A stretch of 64,000 nt of DNA, from assembly GCA_965276675.1 (NCBI GenBank), contig OZ255624.1:1-64000 (forward strand). The letters run 5' to 3'. The position numbers were made by a program, and so were the translations under genes. The notes under the pieces are model-generated. The model made no database searches. It saw nothing but the letters and a program-made list of their open reading frames with translations, and was not told where the DNA came from. The DNA is from G965276675 sp965276675. Lineage in GTDB: Bacteria > Acidobacteriota > Terriglobia > Terriglobales > Acidobacteriaceae. How positions within the stretch are numbered: position 1 is the first letter of the stretch; every line of letters starts with the position of its first letter. Of this stretch, positions 55,415 through 64,000 are shown piece after piece.

Positions 55415-56256
55415 CCGCACCAATTGGCCACTCCCTGCGCTGGAGTACCCTGGCCCTGGGCTGGGGCCTCCTGGCCACGCCCATGCTGCTTCTCACCGCG
55501 GGCTGCCATCATCAGCCGCGTGCGGTCTATGCGCCGCCGCCCCCGCCACTCCCCCGGTCGCATCAAGGTCCAGCGCCCCCAACCACGGCGCACCGAAAGC
55601 CGCAACCCGGACAGTCTGAATCCGGAGAACCGCAGCCCGCTCCCACTGAGCAACGAGCCTCGCCCGGCCTCACCACCGCCGCCGACCTCGCCTACGTAGC
55701 CAGCCACGCGCCGGTGTACACCGAGACCGGCACGGCCAGCTGGTACGGGCCGCCCTACAACCGGCGGCGCGGCGCCAACGGCCAGATCTTCGATCAGGAC
55801 GCCCTGACCGCCGCCCACCGCACCTTGCCCATGAACTCGCTGGTCCGCGTGACCGACCTAGCCACCGGCAGGCAGGCCGTCATGCACGTGACCGATCGCG
55901 GCCCCTTTGTGCGCGACCGCATCCTCGATCTCTCCGTCGCCTCCGCCAAGGAGATCGGCGTCTACCTGCCCGGCACCGCCCCAGTGCGCATTGAGGTCTT
56001 CTCCGTACCCGCGCCCATCGAGACGGGTGGCCGCTGGTGCGTGCAGATCGGCGCATTCAAACACGGCGACGAAGCCGACAAACTCCGGAAGGAGTTGACC
56101 CGCGAATACGACACTGCCAACGTTATCGAGTTCACCGGCCCCACCGGCCACTGGGTGCGCATCCGGCCAGCCCACGACGACAAAGACCGCGCCATCGAGA
56201 TCGCCCACTCCCTCCAACCCGCCGAAGGCACCGCCTACCTCGTCCGCTTGGATTAA
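55411..56256 (+). CDS. RlpA-like lipoprotein with SPOR domain
   Basis: 281 residues. A signal with lipobox LTAGC (Cys about 32) is followed by a Pro-rich linker, then the double-psi beta barrel: GTASWYGPPYNRRRGANGQI, ALTAAHRTLPMNSLVRV and VTDRGPFVRDRILDLS with the catalytic Asp. A C-terminal SPOR domain (WCVQIGAFKHGDEADKLRKE) binds denuded peptidoglycan at the septum. RlpA proteins are septal lytic transglycosylases. Confidence 0.9.
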   Translation: MTAPIGHSLRWSTLALGWGLLATPMLLLTAGCHHQPRAVYAPPPPPLPRSHQGPAPPTTAHRKPQPGQSESGEPQPAPTEQRASPGLTTAADLAYVASHAPVYTETGTASWYGPPYNRRRGANGQIFDQDALTAAHRTLPMNSLVRVTDLATGRQAVMHVTDRGPFVRDRILDLSVASAKEIGVYLPGTAPVRIEVFSVPAPIETGGRWCVQIGAFKHGDEADKLRKELTREYDTANVIEFTGPTGHWVRIRPAHDDKDRAIEIAHSLQPAEGTAYLVRLD

Positions 56257-56279
56257 ACGTCAGGCAACTTCCAGCTACT

Positions 56280-56675
56280 TTATGGATGGAGAACGCGGAG
56301 TCCCAAGTGCTTCTCGAATGAGTCGAAATCGTGATCGCGATGGAGCAGGGAATGTCCCGCAACCAGACAGAAGGTTGCAATCAGGCAGTCGATGGTCTTC
56401 CTGACTGTATAACCGCGTTTGCGGAGCGAGCGATAATTCTGCGCGGAAGCCACCGCCAAAGCCTCTCCTCCCGTGTCGAACACCTCGAACCTGGAGAGCT
56501 CTCGCCGCAACTGCACAAAAGCAGAGTCGCTGCGAACTCCCTGCAGGACCTCGCACAAGATCAGGTCCGTTAGGCCGAAACGCTGTTGATCCAACTGTCG
56601 ATCCAGCCAGTCCGTGTGAGCGTTGGCGCTTCCCTTGAGATAGTCGATCCAAACGGTCGTGTCGATGATGATCAC
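56280..56675 (-). CDS. vapC: PIN-domain toxin (VapC), second pair
   Basis: 131 residues from a GTG that overlaps the antitoxin stop by 4 nt. MIIIDTTVWIDYLKG has the first Asp, LCEVLQGVRSD the Glu, TIDCLIATF the third acid and HRDHDFDSF the last. It is an RNA-cutting toxin held by the VapB encoded upstream. It differs from the island VapC in length only slightly but shows little sequence likeness by eye. Confidence 0.9.
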   Translation of the reverse strand: MIIIDTTVWIDYLKGSANAHTDWLDRQLDQQRFGLTDLILCEVLQGVRSDSAFVQLRRELSRFEVFDTGGEALAVASAQNYRSLRKRGYTVRKTIDCLIATFCLVAGHSLLHRDHDFDSFEKHLGLRVLHP

Positions 56676-56887
56676 GGAGCGAACTCATCCTGCACACGGC
56701 TTAGGCGAGACTCATGCAGATCGCCTTCCCACTGGACTTTACCGCGGAGTCGCCGGATAGCCGTCTGCGCATGGGTCTGGACCAGCAACCGCAAAGCGGC
56801 CTCCACAACGGCCCGCTTAGTTCGAGCACCACTGCTGCGCATCGCCTGGTCCACCAACTGGTCGTCGATTTCGATATTCGTCCGCAT
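56672..56887 (-). CDS. vapB: VapB-type antitoxin, second pair
   Basis: 71 residues, GAGGTG seven bases before the ATG. MRTNIEIDDQLVDQAM and TKRAVVEAALRLLV form a ribbon-helix-helix DNA-binding domain (DUF2191 type), unlike the AbrB-type VapB in the island. The C-terminus GKVQWEGDLHESR binds the toxin. Confidence 0.9.
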   Translation of the reverse strand: MRTNIEIDDQLVDQAMRSSGARTKRAVVEAALRLLVQTHAQTAIRRLRGKVQWEGDLHESRLSRVQDEFAP

Positions 56888-56900
56888 ACGGGCCCACCTC

Positions 56901-56921
56901 GATGTGTAAGAATCTCACATC
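56901..56921. promoter_or_regulatory. Dyad upstream of the second vapBC pair
   Basis: GATGTG-TAAGAATCT-CACATC, arms of 6 bp over a 9-nt spacer, 14 bp before the vapB start. A likely autoregulatory operator of the ribbon-helix-helix antitoxin; no consensus promoter assigned. Confidence 0.4.
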
Positions 56922-57010
56922 TGTGTGTACCGGCTCAAGTGTCATAAAGCGTCTACTGAAAGGAGTTTGCCGTCAAGCCGAGAAAGCTCCTACGGCAGAC
57001 CTCTCAAGCT

Positions 57011-57081
57011 GTGTCACCCTGAGCGGCCCTGAGCGAGCGAAGGAAGCGAGTCGAATGGGGAGTCAAGGACCTGCGGTTCGC
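57011..57081. repeat. Dispersed GTCA(C/T)CCTGAGCG...ACCTGC repeat
   Basis: Starts GTGTCACCCTGAGCGG and ends AAGGACCTGCGGTTCGC. Two further related copies lie at 59,271 and 59,746. These imperfect repeats with GAGCG / CGAAGG cores are spread in many Acidobacteriota genomes between genes and are probably REP-like. It lies in the 250-bp gap between vapB and the next gene. Confidence 0.6.
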
Positions 57082-57136
57082 AACGGGATGTTCTATCCCT
57101 TTCTCTTTGCGAATGCCGGGTGCCCCATCGCTGAGC

Positions 57137-57667
57137 TCAGCTAATACCCCGGATTTTATGTGCAATTAGCACGCAACAGCAACCCTTCTCGAGGTTTTTA
57201 CAATCCGCAAACGGTGGCCTTGGCGCGCTGTGTAGATCGAACACGAGACCTTTTTTTCTTGCGCAGATTTCACAAGGGCCATCATTAGAAAAACCTACCC
57301 TGACTGTTTCCACCACCCCGGAGCGTAACCAGGATTCGAAATTTCGATTGCTCATCGCAGCCTTCCCAATGGTGTCAAATGCTGCTCTGAGTGTCATTGG
57401 ATGTGGCCACGGTATATCGACTAAAAACCGTCCGAAATAGGGGCCCACTTTTAGAAACCATCGGACTGCTGAGGAAAGCTGCAACTCGCGCGTTTGCCCT
57501 TCATTGCAGAAGCTCAGAGCTGGACAGGTTGTATTGAGAATCAGGTGCAAGTTATCCAACGAATTCTCGGCAATGAAACGCGTGGACTTTTCCTCCGGCT
57601 TCAGAGAGCCACTGAATGTGAATGCATCCAAGAGCCGATTCTGAGTTAACAGAGCGCGAAACTGCAC
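57137..57667 (-). CDS. Hypothetical Cys-rich protein
   Basis: 176 residues from a GTG. The C-terminal part GPCEICARKKGLVFDLHSAP and FADCKNLEKGCCCVL has a CxxC, C and CCC arrangement that could bind zinc. The first 110 residues show no known motif. A stop lies 18 bases before the GTG in the same frame, so a longer version is not possible; the lack of a ribosome site hints at truncation. Confidence 0.5.
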   Translation of the reverse strand: MQFRALLTQNRLLDAFTFSGSLKPEEKSTRFIAENSLDNLHLILNTTCPALSFCNEGQTRELQLSSAVRWFLKVGPYFGRFLVDIPWPHPMTLRAAFDTIGKAAMSNRNFESWLRSGVVETVRVGFSNDGPCEICARKKGLVFDLHSAPRPPFADCKNLEKGCCCVLIAHKIRGIS

Positions 57668-57938
57668 AATGTCATTGGGGGTTGCTTACTCCCACCTAGC
57701 CATGCGACGCCTTGTCCTTCACCTGTCTGGATTCGCCAACATACCTCAGCGCATCGCACAAAAGCTCTGGAGACGTTACAGCTGCTTATCCCTGGCGCGC
57801 GCGATGGAATGACCCTCATCCGAGTACTGATAAGGTTTTAACATCTACATGAGGAGCAATGGTCGTCTTGAGTGCAGCCTAGGGATATTTTTCGGAATGG
57901 AACAACAGATCCTCGATTTCGCTCGGAAGACAGGATGT

Positions 57939-59246
57939 ATGAGAGCACTTCTACTTATCTTGCTGTGTCTCGTGCCGCTCACAGCGCAGGCGCAAGCCGC
58001 GCCCACAAGCACACAATCCGCAGTTTCTGAAACCACCCGCCCACCCGCCTACACCCTTCCCCCCGCAAAGCTCGCCAAGGCCGAAGCGCTCGACCGCGAC
58101 CACAACCTCATGTGGGCCGCCTCATCGCTCTGGAGCGTCCTCTCTCTCCTGCTTATCCTGCAACTCCGCTGGGTCGCCCGCCTCCGCGACTGGGCCGCCG
58201 CACGCACGCACCGGCCCTGGCTGCAGGGCTTCCTCTTTCTGCCGCTGATTCTGTTACTTATTACCTTGCTCGACCTGCCGCTCTCCCTGATGGGTCACCA
58301 CATCAGCCTCGAGTACGGCCTCTCGGTCGAGCGCTGGCGCCCCTGGTTTTGGGACTGGACCAAGGGCCTGCTGCTCTCGCTCGCCGGCGGCACCGTCTCA
58401 CTCGCAATTCTCTTTGCGATCGTCCGGCATGCGCGTCGCCTGTGGTGGCTCTGGTTCTGGCTGGGTTCGCTGCCGTTCATTGTCGGCACGGTCTACATCG
58501 TTCCGCTGGTGATTGACCCGCTCTTCAACCACTTTGCGCCGCTCGAGCAGTCGCACCCGGCGCTGGTGGCGCAACTGGAAGACGTCGTCGCTAAAAGTGG
58601 TATGAAAATCCCGCCCTCCCGCATGTTCCTGATGAAGGCCAGCGAGAAGGTCACCGGCCTGAACGCTTACGTGACCGGCTTTGGCAGCTCCAAGCGAGTC
58701 GTGGTCTGGGACACCACGATCGCGAAGGCCACGCCGGACGAGATCCTCTATATCTTCGGCCACGAGCTGGGTCACTACGTCCTCGGCCACATCCTGCAAG
58801 GCATATTCGTAGCAGCCATTGTGTCTTTAATTTTTCTGTGGCTGGGCTATCATGCCGTCCACTGGCTGGTCCGGAGATACGGTGCAGTCTGGCGCGTGCC
58901 CTCGGTCGAAGACTGGGCCGCCGTGCCGCTGCTGCTGCTCGCCTTTGCCGTCTTTAGTCTGCTCAGCGAACCCATCGAGAACGCCGTCAGCCGCCACTTC
59001 GAACACCAGGCCGACATCTACGGGCAGGAGATCGTGCACGGCATCGTGCCGGACCCGCAGCTCACCGGCCAGCACAGCTTCCAAACGCTCGGCGAGGAGT
59101 CGCTGGACGTACCCGACCCCAATCCGTTCATGGTCTTCTGGACCTACAGCCATCCCTCGATCGCCGCCCGTGCCGCCTTCGCCCGCGACTACAACCCCTG
59201 GGCGCCCGGCCATCACCCCCGCTACTTTCCGATCACGCAACCGTGA
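57939..59246 (+). CDS. M48 (Ste24-like) membrane metalloprotease
   Basis: 435 residues from ATG 57,939, which starts a signal-like segment (MRALLLILLCLVPLTAQAQA). Several membrane helices precede the zinc motif GHELGHYVLGH (near residue 275), and the third ligand Glu is in EPIENAVSRHFEHQAD. This is the layout of CAAX-prenyl protease type Ste24 homologues. In bacteria they degrade or process membrane proteins. Confidence 0.9.
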   Translation: MRALLLILLCLVPLTAQAQAAPTSTQSAVSETTRPPAYTLPPAKLAKAEALDRDHNLMWAASSLWSVLSLLLILQLRWVARLRDWAAARTHRPWLQGFLFLPLILLLITLLDLPLSLMGHHISLEYGLSVERWRPWFWDWTKGLLLSLAGGTVSLAILFAIVRHARRLWWLWFWLGSLPFIVGTVYIVPLVIDPLFNHFAPLEQSHPALVAQLEDVVAKSGMKIPPSRMFLMKASEKVTGLNAYVTGFGSSKRVVVWDTTIAKATPDEILYIFGHELGHYVLGHILQGIFVAAIVSLIFLWLGYHAVHWLVRRYGAVWRVPSVEDWAAVPLLLLAFAVFSLLSEPIENAVSRHFEHQADIYGQEIVHGIVPDPQLTGQHSFQTLGEESLDVPDPNPFMVFWTYSHPSIAARAAFARDYNPWAPGHHPRYFPITQP

Positions 59247-59270
59247 CTGTGGCATTAGAGGCTCGCGCTT

Positions 59271-59329
59271 TGTCATCCCGGCCGGAGTTGCGCCGCAGGC
59301 AGCAACGGATCAGAGGGATCTGCTGTTTT
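59271..59329. repeat. Dispersed repeat, degenerate copy
   Basis: TGTCATCCCGGCCGGAGTTG to AGGGATCTGCTG, a worn copy of the family at 57,011, between the M48 and HIT genes. Confidence 0.4.
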
Positions 59330-59379
59330 GCTAGTCAGGCTCACTTGCCCGCTCCTCCCGCGCGAAGTAAGCTGACCGC

Positions 59380-59718
59380 ATGGACTGCATCTTTTGCAAA
59401 ATCATCGAAGGCTCTATCCCGGCGAGCAGGGTCTTTGAAGACGATGAAGCACTGGTCTTCCCCGACAGAAACCCGCAAGCGCCCGTGCACCTCCTCATCG
59501 TTCCCAAGAAGCACATCGCCTCACTCGCGCACCTCTCCGCAGGCGATGAGACCGTCCTCGGGCACATGCACGCTGTAGCCCGGGAAGTTGCGGCACAGAG
59601 CGGCTTGACCAACGGCTTTCGTACCGTAATGAACACCGGCCCCGATGGCGGCCAGACCGTAGCTCACATCCACCTGCACCTGCTCGGCGGCCGCGCCATG
59701 CACTGGCCCCCCGGCTAG
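59380..59718 (+). CDS. HIT-family nucleotide hydrolase (HinT-like)
   Basis: 112 residues. CIFCKIIEGSIPAS at the N-terminus, PVHLLIVPKKHI and the triad motif HIHLHLLGG near the end are diagnostic of HinT. It hydrolyses AMP-lysine or AMP-amino acid phosphoramidates in the cytoplasm. Length is normal. Confidence 0.95.
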   Translation: MDCIFCKIIEGSIPASRVFEDDEALVFPDRNPQAPVHLLIVPKKHIASLAHLSAGDETVLGHMHAVAREVAAQSGLTNGFRTVMNTGPDGGQTVAHIHLHLLGGRAMHWPPG

Positions 59719-59745
59719 CGATTTACGGCGGTAATCAGCGCACTA

Positions 59746-59815
59746 TGTCATCTTGAGCGTAACCGAAGGTGGAGTCGAAGAGCCTGCCCTGAGCGCAGCC
59801 GAAGGGACCTGCTTC
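59746..59815. repeat. Dispersed repeat, third copy
   Basis: TGTCATCTTGAGCGTAACCG to GAAGGGACCTGC. Internally it holds two CTGAGCG/CGAAG units. It lies between the HIT and DUF3052 genes. Confidence 0.55.
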
Positions 59816-59865
59816 ACCTGTATTTAAGATTCGGCGCGAAGCGCCGCTCAACCAAGAATGTAGAG

Positions 59866-60273
59866 CTAACTCCCTTTCCGCCGAGCAAACTTCAACCCCG
59901 ACCAGTCCCGGTCCACGGCGCACACCTTGTAATCCACGAAGCCGCAGCGGAGCCCAATCTCCCGCACATCGTTCTGTGTGAAATCGCACGCGAGGCCTCC
60001 GCTCTGCTTCGGCGAGATGATCCACAGCGAAGCACCCGCCGGCAGACGCGCACCGGCATGCTCGAACGCGCCCTCGATCTCGCGCACGGAGCGCACCGGG
60101 TAGAGCGCAAGCGTAGTGCTCTGCGTTACCCGCGCAGCCAGCAAAGCACCCGCCGGCAGCTCTCCAATCAGCTCGCGAAGGTGATCACCCTCACCCAAAA
60201 TTGCCGCGCACGTCTCCGCCGTGATTCCCAGTTTGCGCGCCAACTCGACCGGAAAACGGCTGTGCTTGAACAT
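59866..60273 (-). CDS. DUF3052-family protein
   Basis: 135 residues from the second ATG at 60,273 (GGAG eight bases upstream). PVELARKLGITAETCAAILG, SLWIISPKQSGGLACDFTQN and VREIGLRCGFVDYKVCAVDR with WSGLKFARRK match the small DUF3052 proteins found in Actinobacteria and Acidobacteriota. Function unknown. Confidence 0.75.
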   Translation of the reverse strand: MFKHSRFPVELARKLGITAETCAAILGEGDHLRELIGELPAGALLAARVTQSTTLALYPVRSVREIEGAFEHAGARLPAGASLWIISPKQSGGLACDFTQNDVREIGLRCGFVDYKVCAVDRDWSGLKFARRKGS

Positions 60274-60482
60274 GGGCATGACTCCCCGGCTAGCTGCTCC
60301 AGACTAGCCAAACCGGTTAATGCAACAGTGCCCGGTCTCACGCAGGGCGTGGGATGGCACCGATTCAAAACGTCTCTCGCAACTCAGAACTCCCTCTCCC
60401 ATTTCCGCCCGGACAAGGCGCGCATTAAAACCCGAGCTTACTTAAACGTGGCTGGTCCGACCTGAAGAAGATCAATAGGCTC

Positions 60483-63400
60483 TCAAAACGAGTACTTCAG
60501 CCCGAACTGAATCTCACGGGCCGGAGTTGCGTAGAAAGTCTGACCGAACTGAGCTGATGTTAGATAAGAAGTCGGATTACCCAGGGTTACTTGATTAAAT
60601 AAATTGAAGAACTCGGCACGGAATTGAAAGCTCCCGTATTTTTCGAGAGGAAAGTTTCTAAGCACTGCAAACTGTGTGTTACGTTGACGATCGCCACGGA
60701 GCATATTGCGAGAACTATTACCAGGCTGTCCTATAGCGTTCGGCGTGAAAGCGCTTTGGCGGAAGAACTGATTGGATTTCGCCGCCGTTGACCGAGTGTC
60801 AGAGAGCTTCCACTTGCCAACGACGTTGCAGCGATCATGGCCTATACCATTCTCCATGTTCGCTGTTCCTGAGTAGCAGGTAAACGGGTACCCACTGTTT
60901 ATATGGGTTACATCCGATATCTCCCAATTTCCCAACACAGCGCGCCCCACTCCTGCGCCGAAACCATTCACTCCTTGAAATGGAGTTGGTACATTGTAGA
61001 CAAGGGAAAATGTGAATACATTAGGAAGGTCATTATCGGACGGACCCCATTCGCAACTGAGGCAAAATGGATCCTGCTCCTGGAATGAGCTGGCGACATT
61101 CCAGTTGGAATTGGTATCTAGGTTCTTTGACCAAGTGTATGCAGTTGTAAAACTCAATCCGTGATGGGTACGATACTCCGTGCTGAATTGAAGTGAGTTA
61201 TAGGAGCCGCTCCCATAAGAGCCTACTTGTGGAATCGATGCGTAAGTGGGCGCAAAAAGACGGCGTGAGTTTATGTTGTTATTGTCATTCGATGAAAGTG
61301 GCGTTCCATTCGGTCCGTTTCCGGGTATATACACTGCTGGGTCAGCCTGATTCAGCATGATCAGCTTGCGACTTACTTTTCCCACATAGCCTACATCGAT
61401 CATGAAATAACTGCCAACCTGACGCTGAATGTCTAGGGCATACGAATAGACGGTGGGGTTACGAGTATTTCGATCCAAACTTCCGCCGTTGAGCGGAAGA
61501 ACAAAGGGTGGTGTCGGATTGTTATAGACTAAGTATGGCCATGGATTCGGTTGGCCCAAATAAGGATTGGATAAACCTCCAGCTGGATGACTGATCCGGT
61601 CTGAATAGAGATAGGGCTGGTTCCCACCTGCCTGCGCCACGGCATCGACGATCACGATGTCGTGAAAGACACCGAAGGACGAGCGAATAGCGGTCTTTCC
61701 GTCGCCCCCGGGATCAAAGGCCAATCCAATTCTGGGCTCGAAATCAGACAAGGGTGTCTTATAAAGGCCTCTGGGGATGATACCGTCAGGACCCTTGTCT
61801 CCAGGGAACAGAATACCTTCAGGGATATTGGGCCAGCGGCTCGACTTATACCCGGGGACGAAGGTGCCTACGCCGTCTTTTACAGTGCCCGACGGACCAC
61901 CAAGATCGGCTACCCAAGGCTGCTGAACGAAGTAGCGTAAGCCAAGATTCAACGTTAGGTTCCGGTTTATTTTCCAGTCGTCCTGGGCGAAGCCGGACCA
62001 CTCGACCTCGTGCAGATGGGAAGCGCCTCCGGTATTGCGCTGATAAAGTGAAACCTTGCCGATCAGGAAGTCTGATAATGCACTGCCGGTGGAAGAACCA
62101 TCAAAGGTGAAGTCTCCGGGATTAAGATAGTTAGCACTTGTATAATCTTGGTTTCTATACCAGTCTGCTCCGAACTTGAACTGATGGTTGCCACGTACCC
62201 AGGTAAAGGTGTCGGAGATTTCGCGAGTAGGAGCCCCTTCCATCAGGTTACAAAGACCCGATGAAGCGAGTGTAAAATATCCGGCCACATTAAAGTCCGG
62301 CAGCTGAATTGGACCCTGAGAGTGGAAGTTCTGAACTCCAAGCTCCGTTGCGCCAGGTTGCGTTTTGCACGACAGATCATCGAAGACTTTAGTATAAGCC
62401 CCACGTAGCTCGTTCAGTAGCGAAGGACTGAAAGTGTGGACGTCATTCAGCACGTAAACGTTCGTAAGATTATATGGCGATTGTGGGGCATAGTTCAGGA
62501 AGCTCGAGTAAGTGAATGGATTACCTTCGTCCGTGCGATCCCGCAACCACATAAAGTTGAACGTATTGTTGTGTGCAATTCTGAAGTCTGACTTAATCAT
62601 GATTTGATTGTCGTTGGTGGGAACGAGACCCTTTTGCTGGACTTCGCCGTTAGGTGCAGTCGACTGAGGAATGTAATCGTTCAACACTTTGATGGCGACA
62701 GGGTCAAACTCCGATTGAGGAATGACGTATTCGCCTGCTGCGTTCTGTGGATAGAGCTTTCCTGTGTTCGGGTCCCGGATAGCGAACGGGAACCGGCCTT
62801 GACGCATTTCGTCCGTGTAGGCAAACGCAGTACTCAGACTTTCCTGATGTCTCCGGAGGCCTTGATAGGACGCGTACCAGAACCATCTATTCCTTAGAAT
62901 GGGGCCACCACCGGCTGCGCCAAATTGATTCTGCTTCAGAATGGCCTTCTTTTGTTTCGGATCTTCGAAGTAGTTTCTTGCAATCAGAGCGTCGTTGCGT
63001 AGAAATTCCCAAGCGCCTCCATGAAAACTGTTCGTCCCGCTTTTTACGATAGCGTTCAAGACCGATCCTGGGCTGCGACCGAGTTCCGCATCGTAGTTGC
63101 TGGTAACGATCCTGAATTCCTGCAACGTGTCAGGGGCTGGAAGGTTCGGGACATTATTGTTGTAATTACCAGCGTAAATCGCACCATCCAGCAATACTGT
63201 ATTTTCATTGCTCCGCGCACCATTGGACGACCAGTATGAACCACCGCGCCAGTAAAGCACATCGGGGACACTGATGTTGGTTATGCCCGTAGTCAACGAG
63301 ATTAGCTGAATGGGATTGCGTCCGTTCATCGGAAGTTCCGTAAGCTCGCGGCTGTCAATCACTTTTCCAATGGTTGAACTGGCCGTTTCAATTTGCGGTG

Positions 63401-63854
63401 GTTGCTCGGTAACTACTACTTGCTGCGTCGCTGATCCTACCTTAAGTGTGGCGTCAACACGTGCGTTCTGATTAAGCTGCAGCACAATACCTTTTTGAAC
63501 AAAGGTGGTGAAGCCCGCAAGAGTAATCTGCACTTGATAGCTGCCGTTCACAGGAAGAAGGGGCACCACATAGCTGCCTTGCTTGTCCGTAATCGCGCCA
63601 TAGGTTGCACCGGTAGCCTCATTCTTCACTGAAACAACGGCGTTGGCGATCGAAGCGCCCGAAGTATCGCTGACGCCGCCAATAATAGACGCGCTGGTAA
63701 TCTGTGCCGGGGCGCTATCAAAACAAACCGCACCGATCAGAAGAGCTATGACGAATAGCAACCCACGTCTGACCGCAAGCCGAGTGGAACAACGTAAGTG
63801 GCTCTCGCGAGCAGATAGGCTGGGCGCCCCGTCTGGATGCTTGCGGCCACTCAC
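60483..63854 (-). CDS. Oar-like TonB-dependent receptor (second)
   Basis: 1123 residues from GTG 63,854, chosen because the stop of a well-placed upstream ORF overlaps it (GTGA). A long basic stretch precedes the signal segment (RRGLLFVIALLIGAVCFD). A carboxypeptidase-regulatory domain (IIGGVSDTSGASIANAVVSV), a plug with LTELPMNGRNPIQLISLTTG-type sequence and a barrel ending QFGLKYSF follow. The frame is open upstream to a TTG at 63,956, so other starts are possible. It imports a large ligand; no hydrolase is adjacent. Confidence 0.88.
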   Translation of the reverse strand: MSGRKHPDGAPSLSARESHLRCSTRLAVRRGLLFVIALLIGAVCFDSAPAQITSASIIGGVSDTSGASIANAVVSVKNEATGATYGAITDKQGSYVVPLLPVNGSYQVQITLAGFTTFVQKGIVLQLNQNARVDATLKVGSATQQVVVTEQPPQIETASSTIGKVIDSRELTELPMNGRNPIQLISLTTGITNISVPDVLYWRGGSYWSSNGARSNENTVLLDGAIYAGNYNNNVPNLPAPDTLQEFRIVTSNYDAELGRSPGSVLNAIVKSGTNSFHGGAWEFLRNDALIARNYFEDPKQKKAILKQNQFGAAGGGPILRNRWFWYASYQGLRRHQESLSTAFAYTDEMRQGRFPFAIRDPNTGKLYPQNAAGEYVIPQSEFDPVAIKVLNDYIPQSTAPNGEVQQKGLVPTNDNQIMIKSDFRIAHNNTFNFMWLRDRTDEGNPFTYSSFLNYAPQSPYNLTNVYVLNDVHTFSPSLLNELRGAYTKVFDDLSCKTQPGATELGVQNFHSQGPIQLPDFNVAGYFTLASSGLCNLMEGAPTREISDTFTWVRGNHQFKFGADWYRNQDYTSANYLNPGDFTFDGSSTGSALSDFLIGKVSLYQRNTGGASHLHEVEWSGFAQDDWKINRNLTLNLGLRYFVQQPWVADLGGPSGTVKDGVGTFVPGYKSSRWPNIPEGILFPGDKGPDGIIPRGLYKTPLSDFEPRIGLAFDPGGDGKTAIRSSFGVFHDIVIVDAVAQAGGNQPYLYSDRISHPAGGLSNPYLGQPNPWPYLVYNNPTPPFVLPLNGGSLDRNTRNPTVYSYALDIQRQVGSYFMIDVGYVGKVSRKLIMLNQADPAVYIPGNGPNGTPLSSNDNNNINSRRLFAPTYASIPQVGSYGSGSYNSLQFSTEYRTHHGLSFTTAYTWSKNLDTNSNWNVASSFQEQDPFCLSCEWGPSDNDLPNVFTFSLVYNVPTPFQGVNGFGAGVGRAVLGNWEISDVTHINSGYPFTCYSGTANMENGIGHDRCNVVGKWKLSDTRSTAAKSNQFFRQSAFTPNAIGQPGNSSRNMLRGDRQRNTQFAVLRNFPLEKYGSFQFRAEFFNLFNQVTLGNPTSYLTSAQFGQTFYATPAREIQFGLKYSF

Positions 63855-63943
63855 AGGTGGTATTCGGTATGCAACGCAATGCCGAAGCCTGCCCAGGGGA
63901 ACTGAAATGACCATAGTTTCGGCAAAACGGCCAGACTCTCCAT
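63851..63943 (-). CDS. Upstream ORF coupled to the TonB receptor
   Basis: 30 codons (MESLAVLPKLWSFQFPWAGF ...) from an ATG with GAGGAGG five bases upstream, the best ribosome site of the locus. Its TGA overlaps the GTG of the receptor frame. It may be a leader peptide giving coupled translation, or the true start of the receptor followed by a one-base frameshift. Confidence 0.5.
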   Translation of the reverse strand: MESLAVLPKLWSFQFPWAGFGIALHTEYHL

Positions 63944-64000
63944 AATTCCTCCTCAAATTCGACTGATCCTTGACTTACCGCAAGGCCGCCGCTTGTTGTC

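Noticed and set aside
1..64000. CRISPR arrays, rRNA genes, phage structural genes
   Set aside because: No regularly spaced short repeats, rRNA-like segments or capsid/portal/terminase motifs were seen.

Overview
The window looks like chromosomal DNA of an Acidobacteriota, probably a Terriglobia/Acidobacteriaceae member. The signs are two Oar-like TonB-dependent receptors with an N-terminal carboxypeptidase-regulatory domain, a PadR plus orphan ABC-permease (ADOP-type) pair, many secreted glycoside hydrolases, paired secreted proteins with an LPDAP motif after the signal peptide, and a tetraether-synthase-like radical SAM protein. The taxonomic call is inference from family content; no rRNA gene is present.

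Positions 1-29,685 look like a genomic island. A complete tRNA-Leu(CAG) at 263-349 reads into the region, and a 27-nt copy of its 3' end (26/27 identical, same orientation) lies at 29,659-29,685. In between are a sugar-acid catabolic set (UxaA-type dehydratase, SMP-30 lactonase, FAH-family enzyme, MFS carrier), a GH38 mannosidase, an operon with a 2-hydroxyacid dehydrogenase, an SDR, E1 alpha, E1 beta and a free-standing 80-residue lipoyl protein followed by a GntR/FCD regulator, a GH36-like hydrolase beside a TonB receptor, and then a scrap-yard: Tn3-type transposase remnants, a truncated ECF sigma factor joined to a truncated YncE-type propeller, a Lys/Ala-rich protein, VapBC, a DUF3800-like remnant and a frameshifted IS1595 transposase. 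No integrase was found.

From about 29.8 kb the sequence is visibly more GC-rich and gene-dense, like a core genome: GH3 and GH43 glycosidases (divergent), trpC-trpF-trpB-trpA-chorismate mutase with two related palindromic elements starting exactly at the trpF and trpA stop codons, a broken PadR/ADOP pair, an M28 peptidase, mutY, a HEAT-like protein, the Tes-like radical SAM protein, two polytopic membrane proteins of glycan-polymerase or glycosyltransferase character, a secreted HD-like protein, two LPDAP secreted paralogues, an RlpA-like lipoprotein, a second VapBC pair, an M48 protease, a HIT protein, a DUF3052 protein and a second TonB receptor with a coupled upstream ORF.

Functionally the window is dominated by polysaccharide and sugar-acid use (outer-membrane uptake, secreted glycosidases, cytoplasmic sugar-acid breakdown) plus tryptophan biosynthesis. 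The most unusual points are the E1 alpha/beta plus orphan lipoyl carrier operon with no E2 or E3, the covarying two-stem elements flanking trpBA, and the Tes-like radical SAM gene.
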